Source of the DNA: Vulgatibacter sp035565615
GTDB lineage: Bacteria; Myxococcota; Myxococcia; Myxococcales; Vulgatibacteraceae
Direction of reading: 5' to 3'
NCBI GenBank assembly: GCA_035565615.1
Contig: DATMSB010000027.1
Span: forward strand, 1-44,558
DNA length: 44,558 nt
Shown: positions 16,072-23,846 of the stretch, in pieces
Position numbering within the stretch: the first letter of the stretch is position 1
Layout of the letters: each line of letters begins with the position of its first letter
The notes under the pieces: model-generated
What the model was told of the DNA's origin: nothing
Seen by the model: the letters and a program-made list of their open reading frames with translations, nothing else
Databases searched by the model: none
Translations under genes and position numbers: made by a program

Positions 16072-17219
16072 GCCGCCGCCTCGATCACGCGGTCGCGCCC
16101 GCCGTCCTTCGCCCGGTAGAGCGCGGCGTCGGCGCGCGAGAGAAGGGTGGCGAGATCGACCCCTCGGCCGCTGGCGATGCCCATGCTGGCCGTGACCCGG
16201 ATTTCGACGCCCCCAAACGAAGCCGGGCTCCCCGCGATGCCCGCTCGGAAGCGCTCCGCCGCGGCGCGGGCGTCCTCGAGGCCGGCGCCGGGCATCACCA
16301 CCAGGAACTCCTCGCCTCCGTAACGGCCCAGGCGATCGGGTTTCCGAAGGCTGGAGTGCACGACGGCCACGACGTGCCGGAGCGCCTCGTCGCCCGCCTG
16401 GTGGCCGTGGGCGTCGTTCACCTCCTTGAAGTGATCGAGATCGACGAGGATGACCGCGCAAGGGAGGCCCATCGCGGCCGAGGTGCGGATCGCGCCCTCG
16501 CCTTCCCCTTCGATCGCGCGGCGGTTGAGCGCGCCCGTGAGCACGTCGAACCTCGCGGCGCGGCCCAGGTCGCGCACCAGCCGGTGGGTGATGAGCGCCA
16601 CGATGGCGAGGAGGATGGCGAGGCTGGCGACGATGATCTCCAGCGCCGTCACCACCCGGGGCCAGCCGGGCCGGAGCAGGTCCGCGACCTGCCCGCCGCC
16701 CGGCGGAAAGAACATCCGCGCCACCTGGAACAGGCCGTGGAGGAGGAACGCCCCACCCGCCACCCGAGCGGTGACGGCCAGGCCCTCGGGCGCCTCGCGG
16801 AAGAAGGTCCACGCCGTGGCGAGCAGCCACGCAGCGGCGGTCCCCGCCACGACGACGACCCGGGCGCGGGTGCTGGGCACGATCGCCGTGAAGAACGCGA
16901 GCGCCGCGAGGTAGGGGAGGAGGCCGAGCGCGAGCGGCCGCCAGGTGCGGGGCGCGCCGCAGAACTCCCGCGCGCCGATCCAGGCGAACCCGAACGCCGC
17001 GAAGATCGCGCCGTTGCTCACCAGGACGAGGACCACCTCGGGGAGGACGCCGTGTGCCGACCACACCAGCCCTGCGGCCGCCATGGTGATCGCGCACAGG
17101 GTCCAGGGGCCGATGCCGGGCTGACGTCCCAGCAGCCTGCCCACGAGCACGAAGGCCAGCGCGATCTCCGCCCCCACGAGGACCGTCATGACTGCGAGCG
17201 TGGGAACGTCGAGGGCCAA
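16068..17219 (-). CDS. Membrane GGDEF diguanylate cyclase, first of tandem pair
   Basis: A 383-residue protein with about six to seven helices (residues about 8-220) followed by GGDEF. The catalytic part shows DVLTGALNRRAI, LVDLDHFKEVNDAHGHQAGDE and the signature RYGGEEF. An I-site is present (RKPD, five residues before GGEEF), so product inhibition is expected. The TTG at 17219 was chosen over the 17267 start because GAGGAG lies just upstream and the resulting N-terminus (ALDVPTLAVMTVLVGAEIAL) aligns with the first residues of the downstream paralogue. No sensory domain of a known family is recognised in the membrane part. Confidence 0.9.
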   Translation of the reverse strand: MALDVPTLAVMTVLVGAEIALAFVLVGRLLGRQPGIGPWTLCAITMAAAGLVWSAHGVLPEVVLVLVSNGAIFAAFGFAWIGAREFCGAPRTWRPLALGLLPYLAALAFFTAIVPSTRARVVVVAGTAAAWLLATAWTFFREAPEGLAVTARVAGGAFLLHGLFQVARMFFPPGGGQVADLLRPGWPRVVTALEIIVASLAILLAIVALITHRLVRDLGRAARFDVLTGALNRRAIEGEGEGAIRTSAAMGLPCAVILVDLDHFKEVNDAHGHQAGDEALRHVVAVVHSSLRKPDRLGRYGGEEFLVVMPGAGLEDARAAAERFRAGIAGSPASFGGVEIRVTASMGIASGRGVDLATLLSRADAALYRAKDGGRDRVIEAAA

Positions 17220-17397
17220 GGCCTCTCCTCGAGGACCACCCGCGCCGATCGCGGCCAAGCCTCGCATTCGAGCTTACCTCCGGCCCGAGGACCGTCCATT
17301 CCCACGGTCGCACGGTGCGACAACGGACGACCCGTTCCCGCTCCGCCGCGCCCCTCGCTCGTTCGCGCGCGCCGGCGCACCGACCTCCACCGCGCCG

Positions 17398-17826
17398 TCA
17401 CCCCCGCGCACCGCACGAACGAGCGCAGCGAAGGTGCGCCCACGTAGTGCGCCCAGGTGTCGAGGTCGCGCACGAGGGCCTCGGCGTCGGGGCGGAACGA
17501 GTCCAGGTAGGCCAGCGCGCTCCCCGCCTCGCGGGCGCGGCGCTCGAGATCCCGGGCGTTGCGGATCGCGTCCCGCAGCTTGTCGCCGTTGCGGATCACC
17601 CCGGGGTGCACGGCGAGGGCCTCCGCCACCTCGCCGGGCCAGCGGGCGATCTCGCGCAGGGAGAAGCCGGCGAACGCGGCCCGGATCGCCGGCCACCGGT
17701 CGCGCTCCACCTCGGGTCGGAAGCGCGCCTGGAACACGGCAGCGGCAGCGCCTCGAAGACCTCGTCGTCCGTGCGGGCCGGCCGATCGAGCGGGCACCAG
17801 CCCGGGACCTCGCGCGGGGTCGCCAC
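17398..17826 (-). pseudogene. DNA-3-methyladenine glycosylase I-like (Tag-related), frameshifted
   Basis: From the GTG at 17826 one frame reads GWCPLDRPARTDDEVFEAL. Within a GCGCTGCCGCTGCC tract near 17745 the homologous continuation moves to another frame: AAAVFQARFRPEVERDRW, AIRAAFAGFSLREIARW, HPGVIRNGDKLRDAIRNARD and DTWAHYVGAPSLRSFVRCAG. This pattern (RW..I..AF..F, VIRN..K, and a terminal 'FxRC.G') is that of the Tag/COG2818-like glycosylases, which excise alkylated adenine. After residue 'RCAG' (about 17398) the frame runs on without homology to 17186. One indel would restore the N-terminus, so a sequencing error cannot be excluded. It diverges from the HAD gene, with only 29 nt between starts. 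Confidence 0.62.
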
Positions 17827-17855
17827 CAGGCGAATGTGTGTGCTAGGAGCGGCGG

Positions 17856-18524
17856 ATGCTCCGCGCCGCGATCTTCGACATGGACGGCCTGCTCGTCGAC
17901 TCCGAGCCGCTGTGGCAGGAGGCCGAGCTGGAGGTCCTCGGTGCGCTCGGCGTCCCCATCACCCGGGAGGCGTGCGTCGAGACCCGGGGCCTGCGGGCGG
18001 ACGAGGTGGTGGCGCTCTGGTTCCGCCGCCATCCGTGGGAGGCCCCCTCCGAACGCGAGGTGCACGGGCGGCTCCTGGAGGCGATGGCAGCGCTGATCCG
18101 GACCAGGGGGCGGCCGATGCCCGGCGCCCACGAGGCGATCGCCTCGATACGGCGCCGGACGGGCAGGCTGGGCCTCGCCACCTCGTCGCCCCGGGTGTTG
18201 ATCGACGCGGTCCTGGAGACCCTGGACGTCCGCGACGCCTTCGACGCCGTGCACTCCGCGGAGCACGAGCCCTACGGGAAGCCGCATCCCGCCGTCTTCC
18301 TCTCCGCGGCCCGCCTCCTGGACGCCGCGCCCACCGACTGCGTGGCCCTCGAGGACTCCCTGGCCGGCGTCGTCTCCGCCAAGGCCGCGCGGATGGCGTG
18401 CATCGCCGTCCCGGAGGCGGAGCAGGCGGGCGATCCCCGCTTCGCAATCGCCGACCGGGTGCTCGGCTCCCTGCTCGAGCTGGAGTCGGTGGACTGGGAG
18501 GCACTCGCCGCCGCGAAACGCTGA
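17856..18524 (+). CDS. HAD-family sugar-phosphate phosphatase (HxpB/YniC-like)
   Basis: A 222-residue HAD subfamily IA phosphatase. Motif I is FDMDGLLVDSEP (nucleophile D9, acid/base D11), a helical cap follows, motif II is LATSS, and motif III/IV includes KPHPAVFL and ALEDSLAGV. This order and the VDSEPLW start are close to E. coli HxpB/YniC and beta-phosphoglucomutase-like enzymes. Substrate candidates are 2-deoxyglucose-6-phosphate and hexitol phosphates; the sequence cannot tell which. AGGAG lies 7 nt upstream of the ATG. It is followed after 86 nt by the peroxidase gene. Confidence 0.88.
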   Translation: MLRAAIFDMDGLLVDSEPLWQEAELEVLGALGVPITREACVETRGLRADEVVALWFRRHPWEAPSEREVHGRLLEAMAALIRTRGRPMPGAHEAIASIRRRTGRLGLATSSPRVLIDAVLETLDVRDAFDAVHSAEHEPYGKPHPAVFLSAARLLDAAPTDCVALEDSLAGVVSAKAARMACIAVPEAEQAGDPRFAIADRVLGSLLELESVDWEALAAAKR

Positions 18525-18598
18525 CGCCCTCCGCGCATCCATGGGCCTGGCTCGCCTGCGGTCGCGGCGGGCCTGCCCAAAAACCTTTCGATTTCGGT

Positions 18599-18604
18599 TA
18601 TAAG
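18599..18604 (+). promoter_or_regulatory. Possible -10 box for the peroxidase gene
   Basis: TATAAG lies in a short AT-rich island (18577-18605) just 6 nt before the peroxidase ATG. No -35 match to TTGACA is at the usual distance. If used, the transcript would be nearly leaderless, which fits the lack of a clear ribosome-binding site. The island is evident; its function is a guess. Confidence 0.3.
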
Positions 18605-18610
18605 AGCGCC

Positions 18611-19684
18611 ATGAACCACAAACTGCTTGGACTCGTCGCGGGCCTCGCCCTCGCCGGCTGCAAGAGCGAGCCGAAGGCCGAGGCCCCAGCCACCGCCACC
18701 CCCGCCGCCGCATCGAAGCCGATGATCGACAAGGCGCTCCTCGCAGCGTTCGGCAAGCTCCCCGCCTCGATCGATCGCAAGGAGGGCCCCGCCTCGGAGG
18801 CGATGGTCGCGCTCGGCCGCGCCCTCTACTACGACACGCGGCTCTCCAAGAACCACGACCTGTCGTGCAACTCGTGTCACGACCTCGCCGCCTACGGCGT
18901 CGACGGCAAGGCGTTCTCGCCGGGGCACAAGGGGCAGCTCGGCGGCCGCAACTCGCCCACGGTCTACAACGCCGCCGGGCGGCATCTGCAGTTCTGGGAC
19001 GGCCGCGCCGCCGACGTCGAGGAGCAGGCCCTGGGACCGGTGATGAACCCGGTGGAGATGGCCATGCCCGACGAGGCGCGGGTGGTCGAGACGCTGCGCT
19101 CGATCCCCGGCTACGTGGAGATGTTCGCCAAGGCGTTCCCCAACGAGGAGGATCCGGTCACCTTCGTCAACATGGGCAAGGCGATCGGCGCCTTCGAGCG
19201 CGGCCTGGTCACGCCCTCGCGCTGGGATCGCTTCCTGGACGGTGAGGAGGACGCGCTCACCGACGAGGAGAAGGCCGGCTTCAACACCTTCGTCTCCTCG
19301 GGCTGCACCACCTGCCACTCCGGCACCTACGTGGGCGGCTCCATGTTCCAGAAGCTCGGGCTGGTGAAGCCGTGGCCGTCCGACAAGGACCTGGGCCGGT
19401 ACGAGGCCACCAAGGCCGAGGCGGACAAGATGATGTTCAACGTCCCGTCCCTGCGGAACGTCGCCAAGACCGCCCCCTACTTCCACGACGGCTCGGTCGA
19501 GACCCTCGACGAGGCGGTCCACCTCATGGCGAGGCACCAGGTCGGCAAGGAGCTCTCCGACGCCGAGGTGAAGTCGATCGTCACCTTCCTGGGCAGCCTC
19601 ACCGGCGAGATCCCCGAGGCGTACATCGCCAAGCCGGAGCTCCCCCCGAGCACGGACAAGACGCCGAAGCCCGATCCCACCTGA
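18611..19684 (+). CDS. Di-heme cytochrome c peroxidase lipoprotein (MauG/CcpA family)
   Basis: A 357-residue lipoprotein. The signal ends LALAGC (C17), followed by an Ala/Pro/Thr linker. Two c-type heme sites, CNSCH (86-90) and CTTCH (232-236), sit in the usual family context: ALGRALYYDTRLSKNHDLSC, GGRNSPTVYNAA, FWDGRAADVEEQALGP, and late FNVPSLRNVAKTAPYFHDGS. Bacterial CcP enzymes reduce periplasmic hydrogen peroxide with electrons from small cytochromes; MauG-type relatives instead oxidise proteins. The anchored form should face the periplasm. A perfect-stem terminator follows it. It may share electron donors with the cbb3 oxidase branch coded further right; that is inference. Confidence 0.93.
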   Translation: MNHKLLGLVAGLALAGCKSEPKAEAPATATPAAASKPMIDKALLAAFGKLPASIDRKEGPASEAMVALGRALYYDTRLSKNHDLSCNSCHDLAAYGVDGKAFSPGHKGQLGGRNSPTVYNAAGRHLQFWDGRAADVEEQALGPVMNPVEMAMPDEARVVETLRSIPGYVEMFAKAFPNEEDPVTFVNMGKAIGAFERGLVTPSRWDRFLDGEEDALTDEEKAGFNTFVSSGCTTCHSGTYVGGSMFQKLGLVKPWPSDKDLGRYEATKAEADKMMFNVPSLRNVAKTAPYFHDGSVETLDEAVHLMARHQVGKELSDAEVKSIVTFLGSLTGEIPEAYIAKPELPPSTDKTPKPDPT

Positions 19685-19704
19685 TCGGCGCGGCTCCCTC
19701 CACC

Positions 19705-19740
19705 AAAGGCCCCATGCCCACTCGGCGTGGGGCCTTTCTC
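19705..19740 (+). terminator. Rho-independent terminator after the peroxidase gene
   Basis: AAAGGCCCCA (19705-19714) pairs perfectly with TGGGGCCTTT (19728-19737) around a 13-nt loop, and the stem ends in a short T-rich tail (TTTCTCGTTT). It lies 20 nt after the peroxidase stop. The ATG of the next gene follows only 22 nt after the end of the stem. Confidence 0.85.
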
Positions 19741-19761
19741 GTTTCGGCCCCGCCCTCCGCG

Positions 19762-20427
19762 ATGACCCACACCTCTCGCCCGCCGTACGACCTGGCGATC
19801 TTCGACCTCGACGGCACCCTCGCCGACACCATGGCGCAGTTCGGCTCGTTCGTGATGCGGGCGGCGGAGCGCTTCGGCCTGCCGCCGATCGACGAGGCCC
19901 GGCTCGAGGGCTTTCGCGACGTCGATCCCAAGGCGATCGTCGAGGAGCTGCGCATCCCGTTCTGGAAGGTGCCGCGCATCGCCCGGTACATGCGCGCCCT
20001 CGCCGCCGAGGAGCCGATCGCGCTCTTCGAAGGCGCGGGCGAGCTGCTCCGCGCGCTCCCCGCCCGAGGCGTGAAGGTGGCGATCGTCACGTCGAACTCC
20101 GAGGCGAACCTGCGCCGCGCCCTCGGCGGCGAGCTCTTCGACGCGATCGAGCACCGCGAGTGCGGCGTCTCGCTCTGGGGGAAGGCCTCCCGGCTGCGAA
20201 AGGTGGCCCGGCGCAGCCGCGTGCCGCTCGACCGCGCGATCTACGTGGGCGACGAGCTGCGCGACGCCGACGCCGCGGCCTCGGCGGGCATGGACTTCGG
20301 GGCGGTCTCCTGGGGCTACAACCGGCCGGAGGCGCTGCGCGCGAAGAACCCACGCCACCTCTTCGCCGACCTGGACGATCTGGCGACGAAGATCAGCGGC
20401 GCCGGGCTGGGCGCCTCGGCGGCCTGA
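19762..20427 (+). CDS. HAD-family phosphatase (phosphoglycolate phosphatase-like)
   Basis: A 221-residue HAD subfamily IA protein. Motif I is FDLDGTLADTMAQF (D14 and D16 nucleophile and acid), the cap is helical, motif II is IVTSNSE, then Lys in WGKASRL, and motif III/IV is YVGDELRDADAA. It resembles Gph-like phosphatases that act on small phosphorylated metabolites. The ATG at 19762 gives the normal spacing to motif I. The terminator of the peroxidase gene lies just in front, so this gene either depends on read-through or has a promoter inside or beyond that hairpin. No good ribosome-binding site is visible. Confidence 0.87.
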   Translation: MTHTSRPPYDLAIFDLDGTLADTMAQFGSFVMRAAERFGLPPIDEARLEGFRDVDPKAIVEELRIPFWKVPRIARYMRALAAEEPIALFEGAGELLRALPARGVKVAIVTSNSEANLRRALGGELFDAIEHRECGVSLWGKASRLRKVARRSRVPLDRAIYVGDELRDADAAASAGMDFGAVSWGYNRPEALRAKNPRHLFADLDDLATKISGAGLGASAA

Positions 20428-20470
20428 GGCGCGTCCCCGCCAGGCCCGACGCCTCGCAGCCCCTCCAGGA

Positions 20471-21382
20471 TCAGCCGTAGTGGTAGGCGGAGAGGCGGAC
20501 CCCGGCGTAGGTGCCGCCGTAGGCGACCTCGCCGCGATCCTCGCCCGCGGCGCCCGCGATCACCATCATCGGCAGCAGGTGCTCCTCGCGGGGGTGCGCC
20601 CGGCGGGCCATGGGCGCCTCCTCCCAGCGCTCGAGGAGGCGATCCCGCTCGGCGGGAGCGGCCGTCCCGGCCGCCCGCAGCCAGGCGTCGAAGGCCTCGG
20701 AGATCGGGAGCGCCCGCGGTCCGAAGTTGCGCAGGTCGTGGTAGGTCATGCCGCTGCCCACGATGAAGACGCCCTCGTCGCGCAGGGGCGCGAGGGCGCG
20801 GCCCATCGCCAGGTGCGTGGCCGGATCGAGACCCCGCTGCAGCGAGAGCTGCACCGTGGGGATCTCGGCGCCGGGATAGGCGAGCTTCAGCGGGACGAAG
20901 GTGCCGTGATCGAAGCCGCGGCCGGGATCCTCGGCGGTGGCGAAACCGGCGGCGCCGAGGAGGTCGCGGACGCGGGCGGCCAGCTTCGGATCCCCGGGGG
21001 CCGGCCATTGGATCTCGTACGAGGCGGGAGGGAAGCCGTAGTAGTCGTAGAGCATCGGCGGCCGGGGGGACGACGACACCGTCGGCACCCGCTCCTCCCA
21101 GTGGGCGGAGATCACGAGGAGCGCCGCGGGCTTCTCGGGAGGCAGGGACGCCACCGAGCGCAGGTAGGCCGCGAGCTGGTCGTCCTCCTCCCGGGTGCTG
21201 AAGTTCAGCTTCACGAAGGGCCACGGACCGCCGCCGTGGGGGAGGAAGACGACGGGCATCCGGCGCCGCCCGGCCCGCGCCTCCTTCCCGCCGCTGGCCA
21301 GCGGGATCCCCGCCAGGCCGGCGGCGCCCACGGCGAGCCCCGCCGCCACCACCTCGCGCCTGCTGATTCCACCTTCGCCCAT
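20471..21382 (-). CDS. Tat-exported YgiD-type extradiol dioxygenase paralogue
   Basis: A 303-residue protein. AAGGAG lies 6 nt before the ATG. The N-terminus has a twin-arginine signal (SRREVV at 7-12, then a mild hydrophobic Ala/Gly helix to about 28). The mature part is a LigB/DODA domain with the four catalytic His: H49 (FLPHGGGPW), H94 (ISAHW), H215 (GMTYHDL) and H268 (REEHLLP), plus DYYGFP, QWPAPGDP and FDHGTF. Export of a folded, metal-loaded enzyme by Tat is consistent. Relative to 10396-11256 it has about 10 extra residues before the first His and an insertion near the end. The substrate is unknown; location suggests an extracytoplasmic catechol-like compound, which is inference. Confidence 0.9.
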   Translation of the reverse strand: MGEGGISRREVVAAGLAVGAAGLAGIPLASGGKEARAGRRRMPVVFLPHGGGPWPFVKLNFSTREEDDQLAAYLRSVASLPPEKPAALLVISAHWEERVPTVSSSPRPPMLYDYYGFPPASYEIQWPAPGDPKLAARVRDLLGAAGFATAEDPGRGFDHGTFVPLKLAYPGAEIPTVQLSLQRGLDPATHLAMGRALAPLRDEGVFIVGSGMTYHDLRNFGPRALPISEAFDAWLRAAGTAAPAERDRLLERWEEAPMARRAHPREEHLLPMMVIAGAAGEDRGEVAYGGTYAGVRLSAYHYG

Positions 21383-21468
21383 GCCGTGCTCCTTCGAATC
21401 TCCGGGGTGATGATGTCGCGCCGGCTTGGATGCAGGCAAGCCGATCTCGGCTCGCACCTGGGGCCGGG

Positions 21469-21921
21469 ATGAAGCTGCCATCCTGCGCGCCCGTCCTCCT
21501 CGCCGACGATCTCGAAGCCTTCCGCGCGTCCGAGGCGCCGAAGAAGGCGAAGGCGGCGCCGGTGCTGGTGGGGAGCATCGACTCCATCTCCACCGCCAGG
21601 CGGGACGTCGCCACGCTGCTCGACGACGCCGGCGCCGCCCGGGAGGACGCGATCGCCCGCGCGATCGGCGTGCTGGGCGGCCTCGCGAACCTCTCGAGCC
21701 ACGCGATCCTCGACGGCGGCCGCATCGTCGGGCTCTGGGAGTACGACGTCGACGCCGGGGCGATCGTGTGGGCCTCGTTCGTGGGACGCACCAAGGCGAT
21801 CGCGGCGGCGGTGGAGCGGACCGAGCGCTACGTGCGGGACGAGCTCGGCGACGCGCGCTCCTATGGCCTCGACAGCCCCAAGAGCCGCGCCCACAAGCTC
21901 GCCTACCTGCGGTCGCTCTGA
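21469..21921 (+). CDS. Conserved-looking hypothetical protein, possibly a truncated form
   Basis: A 150-residue product from ATG 21469 (an upstream in-frame ATG at 21430 adds 13 residues). Segments such as LLADDLEAFRASEAPKK, LVGSIDSISTARRDVATLL, HAILDGGRIVGLWEYDVDAG and FVRDELGDARSYGLDSPKSR look conserved and globular. The pattern 'GG.IVG.W..D' recalls the C-terminal part of winged-helix/AlkZ-like proteins, but I cannot confirm it. Because it begins with what looks like mid-protein sequence, it may be the C-terminal half of a longer ancestor. It diverges from the Tat dioxygenase gene, with 86 nt between starts. Confidence 0.55.
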   Translation: MKLPSCAPVLLADDLEAFRASEAPKKAKAAPVLVGSIDSISTARRDVATLLDDAGAAREDAIARAIGVLGGLANLSSHAILDGGRIVGLWEYDVDAGAIVWASFVGRTKAIAAAVERTERYVRDELGDARSYGLDSPKSRAHKLAYLRSL

Positions 21922-22049
21922 GGAGCCCCGCCGCGGCCCGCGCGCTTTCGTGGTCACTCTGCGCAGGCTCGCGTTCTGCCGCGGGCGCTCGGAGGACCGC
22001 CCGGTGGACGCGTCGAGTCCGGCGCGCGCCGCTTCCCGAATGACGCAGG

Positions 22050-22856
22050 TCAGCCGCCCGAGGCGGCGCGGTTCAGCTCGTCGAAGCCGGGGAGGCTGGT
22101 GAGGTCCGGCAGGACGACGATCTCGATGCGGCGGTTGGCGTCGCGCCCCTCGGGCAGCTCGTTCGACGCCACCGGCGCATACTCGCCGAAGCTTGCGGCG
22201 CTGATCCGCTGCGGCGGCATCCCCGCGTCGATCATGGTGCGCACCACCCGCAGCGCCCGGGCGGCGGCGAGCTCCCAGTTCGAGGGGTACTGCGCGGTGG
22301 CGATGGGCACGTCGTCGGTGTGCCCCTCTACCTGGAAGCGGCGGCCGGGCACCTCGGCGAGCAGCTCGGTCACCTCCACGAGCGCCTCCTGGCCCTCCTT
22401 CGACAGGCTCGCCTGCCCGGAGCGGAAGAGCACGTCGGTGGGGAGCTCCACCACCATGCGGCCCTCCACGATCTTCACCCGCAGCTTGCCGGCGTCGATC
22501 AGCCGCTGGAAGCGCGCGAGCAGGGCGCGGTACTCGGCGATGCGCTCGTCGGCCTCGAGCTTGCGCCGGTTCAGCTCCTGGAGCGCCTTCTCCATCTCCT
22601 CGACCGAGGCGCGCAGCGCGTCCTGATCGGCGAGGAGGTTCGCCTTCTCGCTGGCCTCCTCCGCGAGCCGCTTCTCCAGCCGCGCGTTCCGCTCCGCCAG
22701 CGCCTTCCCCAGCTTGCGCTGCCCGTTGAGGTCGGCCTCGAGCCGGCTGGCGTGGTGGCGGCTCTCGTCGAGCTGCTTGAGGACGGCCTCGTGGGTCCCC
22801 TTGCCGACGCAACCTGCGGCCAAGAGGAGCGGGAGTACGATCCAGATGCGCTTCAT
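22050..22856 (-). CDS. OmpA/MotB-domain lipoprotein with coiled coil
   Basis: A 268-residue lipoprotein. AAGGAG lies upstream of ATG. The signal ends LLLAAGC (C16). Residues about 22-115 are a long charged helix with heptad-like spacing (coiled coil). Residues about 128-250 form an OmpA C-terminal peptidoglycan-binding domain: VELPTDVLFRSGQASLS, VEGHTDDVPI, NWELAAARALRVVRTMID, ISAASFGEYAPVASN and a final DANRRIEIVV with the conserved N-R-R-I-E. Such proteins link the outer membrane to peptidoglycan; the coiled coil may span the periplasm or pair with a partner. A short inverted repeat, GCGCCCG/CGGGCGC (22872-22887), lies upstream of the ribosome-binding site. Confidence 0.92.
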   Translation of the reverse strand: MKRIWIVLPLLLAAGCVGKGTHEAVLKQLDESRHHASRLEADLNGQRKLGKALAERNARLEKRLAEEASEKANLLADQDALRASVEEMEKALQELNRRKLEADERIAEYRALLARFQRLIDAGKLRVKIVEGRMVVELPTDVLFRSGQASLSKEGQEALVEVTELLAEVPGRRFQVEGHTDDVPIATAQYPSNWELAAARALRVVRTMIDAGMPPQRISAASFGEYAPVASNELPEGRDANRRIEIVVLPDLTSLPGFDELNRAASGG

Positions 22857-22960
22857 CGTCTGGCTCTCCTTGCGCCCGAGCGGGCGCTCGCCTGTGGGGA
22901 GGCCAGTCTACCGACTCTTGGAGTTTTTTCACCTTTGCGGGGCGCCCCCGCCGCAGGCGA

Positions 22961-23653
22961 TCAGCGCCCGCCCGACAGTGGGCCGAAGAGCACCTTCTTC
23001 TCCTCGTCGGCCAAGGGCCCCTTCCGCTCCCAGGGCGCGCCCTTCGCGTAGGCGCGGGCCACCGCGGGGCGGGCGCCCACGGCCTCGAACCAGCGCTTCA
23101 CGTGGGGAAAGTCGTCGAGGTTCTGCCCCTGCGCCTCGTGCGAGGCGATCCAGGGGTGGATGGCGCAGTCGGCGATCGAGAGGTCACCTGCCACGAACTC
23201 GCGGCCCTCGAGGCGCCGATCGAGGACGCCGTACAGCCGCGCCGTCTCCCGCACGTAGCGATCGATCGCGTAGGGGATCTTCTCGGGAGCGTAGCGGGCG
23301 AAGTGGTGGTTCTGACCGGCCAGCGGCCCGAGGCCGCCGACCTGCCAGGCGAGCCACTCCAGCACCTCCACCCGCCCGCGCAGGTCGGCGGGGAGCAGCT
23401 TTCCGGTCTTCTCCGCGAGGTAGAGCAGGATCGCCCCCGACTCGAAGACGGAGATCGCCTCGCCGCCGCCCGGCGGATCGCGATCGACAATCGCCGGGAT
23501 CTTGTTGTTCGGCGAGATGCGCAGGAAGTCGGGCCGGAACTGGTCGCCCTTGCCGATGTCCACCGGCACGATCCGGTAGGGGAGGCCGGCCTCCTCGAGG
23601 AAGAGCGTGATCTTGTGCCCGTTGGGGGTGGGCCAGTAGTGCAGGTCGATCAT
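22961..23653 (-). CDS. yfcG: YfcG-type glutathione-dependent disulfide-bond oxidoreductase
   Basis: A 230-residue GST-superfamily protein. The N-terminal thioredoxin-like half has YWPTPNGHKITLFLEEAGL with the Thr/Asn active-site region of Nu-class enzymes, ISPNNKIPAIVD with cis-Pro, and FESGAILLYLAEKTG with the E-S glutathione-binding motif. The helical C-terminal half has GQNHHFARYAPEKIPYAIDRY and VAGDLSIADCAIHPW. These features match E. coli YfcG, which uses two GSH molecules to reduce disulfides and peroxides. AAAGGA precedes the ATG. It sits alone between the ompA-like and acyl-CoA dehydrogenase genes. Confidence 0.92.
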   Translation of the reverse strand: MIDLHYWPTPNGHKITLFLEEAGLPYRIVPVDIGKGDQFRPDFLRISPNNKIPAIVDRDPPGGGEAISVFESGAILLYLAEKTGKLLPADLRGRVEVLEWLAWQVGGLGPLAGQNHHFARYAPEKIPYAIDRYVRETARLYGVLDRRLEGREFVAGDLSIADCAIHPWIASHEAQGQNLDDFPHVKRWFEAVGARPAVARAYAKGAPWERKGPLADEEKKVLFGPLSGGR

Positions 23654-23846
23654 CGCGGTCCTTTCGCAGGTGGGTCGTCTCGCTGCTGGGGAGATGCCCG
23701 CGTCGCCCTTCCGTTGCGAGATGGCCCCGACGGCGACGAGAAAGGAGCCGGCGCGGAGACGATTCGCGATGCGAGCGCCCGCTCGGGCCGCGCCGCCTCG
23801 ATGGACCGCCCGACCGGGCGCGCCAGGGCGCCGGATGGGGCTGGCG

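Noticed and set aside
22872..22887. GCGCCCG/CGGGCGC inverted repeat upstream of the OmpA-type lipoprotein gene as an operator
   Set aside because: Short GC palindromes are common in this DNA; there is no second copy or promoter context to support a specific site.
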